From NCBI RefSeq assembly GCF_003545815.1, contig NZ_PDUW01000001.1, forward strand, positions 310,001 through 374,000: a DNA stretch of 64,000 nt, in the 5' to 3' direction. Source of the stretch: Pusillimonas caeni (lineage in GTDB: Bacteria > Pseudomonadota > Gammaproteobacteria > Burkholderiales > Burkholderiaceae_B). The notes under the pieces were generated by a model. It worked only from the letters and a program-made list of their open reading frames with translations. It was not told the DNA's origin and ran no database searches. Positions within the stretch are counted from its first letter, which is position 1. The number at the start of each line of letters is the position of its first letter. Shown here in pieces: positions 62,887 to 64,000 of this stretch. A program made the position numbers and the translations under genes.

Positions 62887-64000
62887 GTGATCACAACAGC
62901 TGCGACATCGCTGCGCGGCCAGCTCGGGCAGCTAGCCGATGCGTCGCCCTTGCGCGACGCCATCGCTGCCACCTACAGGATTCCGGAGACTGCCGCCGTT
63001 GAACGTCTGCTGGCCCAGGCCAAGGGCCTGAGCCGGCAGGCCGGTTTCACGCGCGAGCTGGCCTGCCGTCTTGCCGACGCCGTGCGCAATCGCAAGACCG
63101 CCTTCAGGACGGATTTCGCGCAAGGCCTGCTGCAGGAATTCTCGCTGTCCGAAAAAGAAGGCATTGCGTTGATGTGCCTGGCGGAAGCGCTGCTGCGCAT
63201 TCCGGACAAGCAGACCCGCGACGCGCTGATTCGCGACAAGGTGGCCTCCGGCGACTGGCAGCGCCACCTGGGCGGGTCTTCATCGACATTCGTCAATGCG
63301 GCTGCCTGGGGCCTGCTCATCACCGGCCGCCTGGTCGCTCCCGGCCATGAAAGCGGCCTGGCCGGCTCGCTGACGCGCCTGATCGCCCAGGGGGGCGAGC
63401 CGCTGATCCGCAAGGGCGTCGATATCGCCATACGCAAGATAGGCGAGCAATTCGTTACCGGCGAGACCATCGAACATGCCTTGACCAACGCTCGGCGACA
63501 GGAACGGGAGGGGTTTCGCTATTCCTACGACATGCTGGGCGAGGCGGCGCTGACAGGCGCGGATGCCCGGCGCTACATGGACGCCTACGAACAGGCGGTG
63601 CACGCGATCGGCCACGACGCGCAGTACCGCGGCCTCTACGATGCGCCCGGCATCTCCATCAAACTGTCGGCGCTTCATCCCCGCTACAGCCGTGCCAAGC
63701 TGGACCGCGTCATGGCCGAACTCTATCCCCGCCTGCAACACCTGACCATCTTGGCAAGGCACTACGACATCGGCGTGAACGTCGATGCCGAAGAGGCCGA
63801 CCGCCTGGACCTCTCGCTGCGCCTGATCGAAAGGCTTTGCTTCGACCCCATGCTGGCCGGCTGGGACGGGATTGGGCTGGCGGTCCAGGCCTACCAGAAG
63901 CGTTGTCCGCAAGTCGTCGATTTCCTGCTCGACCTTTCGCGGCGCAGCGGACATCGCCTCATGATCAGGCTGGTGAAGGGCGCCTATTGGGACACCGAGA
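62887..64000 (+). CDS. putA: Proline dehydrogenase / P5C dehydrogenase PutA, N-terminal part
   Basis: The open frame runs off the window after 371 codons. The N-terminus goes straight into the helical arm and alpha domain (about 1-110) and then the proline dehydrogenase barrel (SYDMLGEAALTGADARRYM, GISIKLSALHPRYSRA, VNVDAEEADRLDLSL, RLVKGAYWDTE). There is no ribbon-helix-helix DNA-binding domain before it, so this PutA should not act as its own repressor. The start is probably GTG 62887 with GGGA upstream; GTG 62863 is an alternative. It oxidises proline to glutamate, matching the glutamate output of the hut operon. Confidence 0.93.
   Translation, partial: MITTAATSLRGQLGQLADASPLRDAIAATYRIPETAAVERLLAQAKGLSRQAGFTRELACRLADAVRNRKTAFRTDFAQGLLQEFSLSEKEGIALMCLAEALLRIPDKQTRDALIRDKVASGDWQRHLGGSSSTFVNAAAWGLLITGRLVAPGHESGLAGSLTRLIAQGGEPLIRKGVDIAIRKIGEQFVTGETIEHALTNARRQEREGFRYSYDMLGEAALTGADARRYMDAYEQAVHAIGHDAQYRGLYDAPGISIKLSALHPRYSRAKLDRVMAELYPRLQHLTILARHYDIGVNVDAEEADRLDLSLRLIERLCFDPMLAGWDGIGLAVQAYQKRCPQVVDFLLDLSRRSGHRLMIRLVKGAYWDTE

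Noticed and set aside
1-64000. CRISPR arrays, tRNA or rRNA genes, insertion sequences, phage genes
   Set aside because: No regularly spaced repeats, cloverleaf-like sequences, transposase motifs or integrase genes were found by reading the window.

Overview
The window is a high-GC, densely coded chromosomal segment. It most resembles a betaproteobacterium of the Alcaligenaceae (Bordetella, Achromobacter or Pusillimonas type). The reasons are the gene families present (orphan Bug/TctC-type and LivK-type binding proteins, PagL, NnrU, DUF3649/PepSY/DUF3325 iron genes, a liv-type hut transporter) and the catabolic style of the gene content. I found no rRNA, tRNA, CRISPR array, transposase or phage gene. 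The species assignment is inference, not a database match.

Layout. 1-0.9 kb: a two-component system, cut by the window edge. 0.99-3.2 kb: a three-gene iron-uptake accessory operon behind a Fur-like site. 3.4-4.6 kb: a Bcr/CflA efflux pump. 4.7-11.9 kb: a five-gene operon with a divergent TetR regulator that looks like CoA-dependent aromatic acid degradation (AMP ligase, salicylyl-CoA-hydroxylase-like flavoprotein, alpha/beta hydrolase, VOC protein, binding protein). 12.0-14.6 kb: a GltS glutamate symporter followed 1 bp later by a TAXI-type binding lipoprotein. 14.7-22.3 kb: Nudix, parvulin, small lipoprotein, MtfA, thiopurine methyltransferase coupled to a TonB receptor, lytic transglycosylase-like lipoprotein, intradiol dioxygenase, NnrU. 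22.5-26.1 kb: a Fur-boxed siderophore receptor and PepSY reductase-like protein. 26.2-27.2 kb: PagL and a small unknown protein.

27.3-34.8 kb is the most striking region. It is a single-direction operon of an MFS importer, PyrK-like and class 1B PyrD-like dihydroorotate dehydrogenase subunits, an M20 N-carbamoyl-amino-acid hydrolase, aspartase, orotate phosphoribosyltransferase and an XRE regulator. Together these read as an orotate/dihydroorotate utilisation route ending in aspartate and fumarate, with dihydroorotase supplied from elsewhere.

35.0-43.0 kb: a small membrane protein, a response regulator-AraC fusion with Glu at the phosphoacceptor site, and a LysR-controlled benzoylformate decarboxylase / Bug binding protein / aldehyde dehydrogenase / MFS operon. 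43.0-48.7 kb: two different dihydroxyacid dehydratases flanking a HEPN/nucleotidyltransferase pair and an AEC permease. 48.9-50.8 kb: a sodium:solute symporter with a 43-residue partner. 51.4-53.0 kb: a TerC-CBS-CorC membrane protein. 53.4-62.8 kb: hutC, divergent from a liv-type ABC transporter plus hutU, hutG and hutI, with a perfect HutC-like operator between them; hutH is absent from the window. 62.9 kb to the end: the start of putA.
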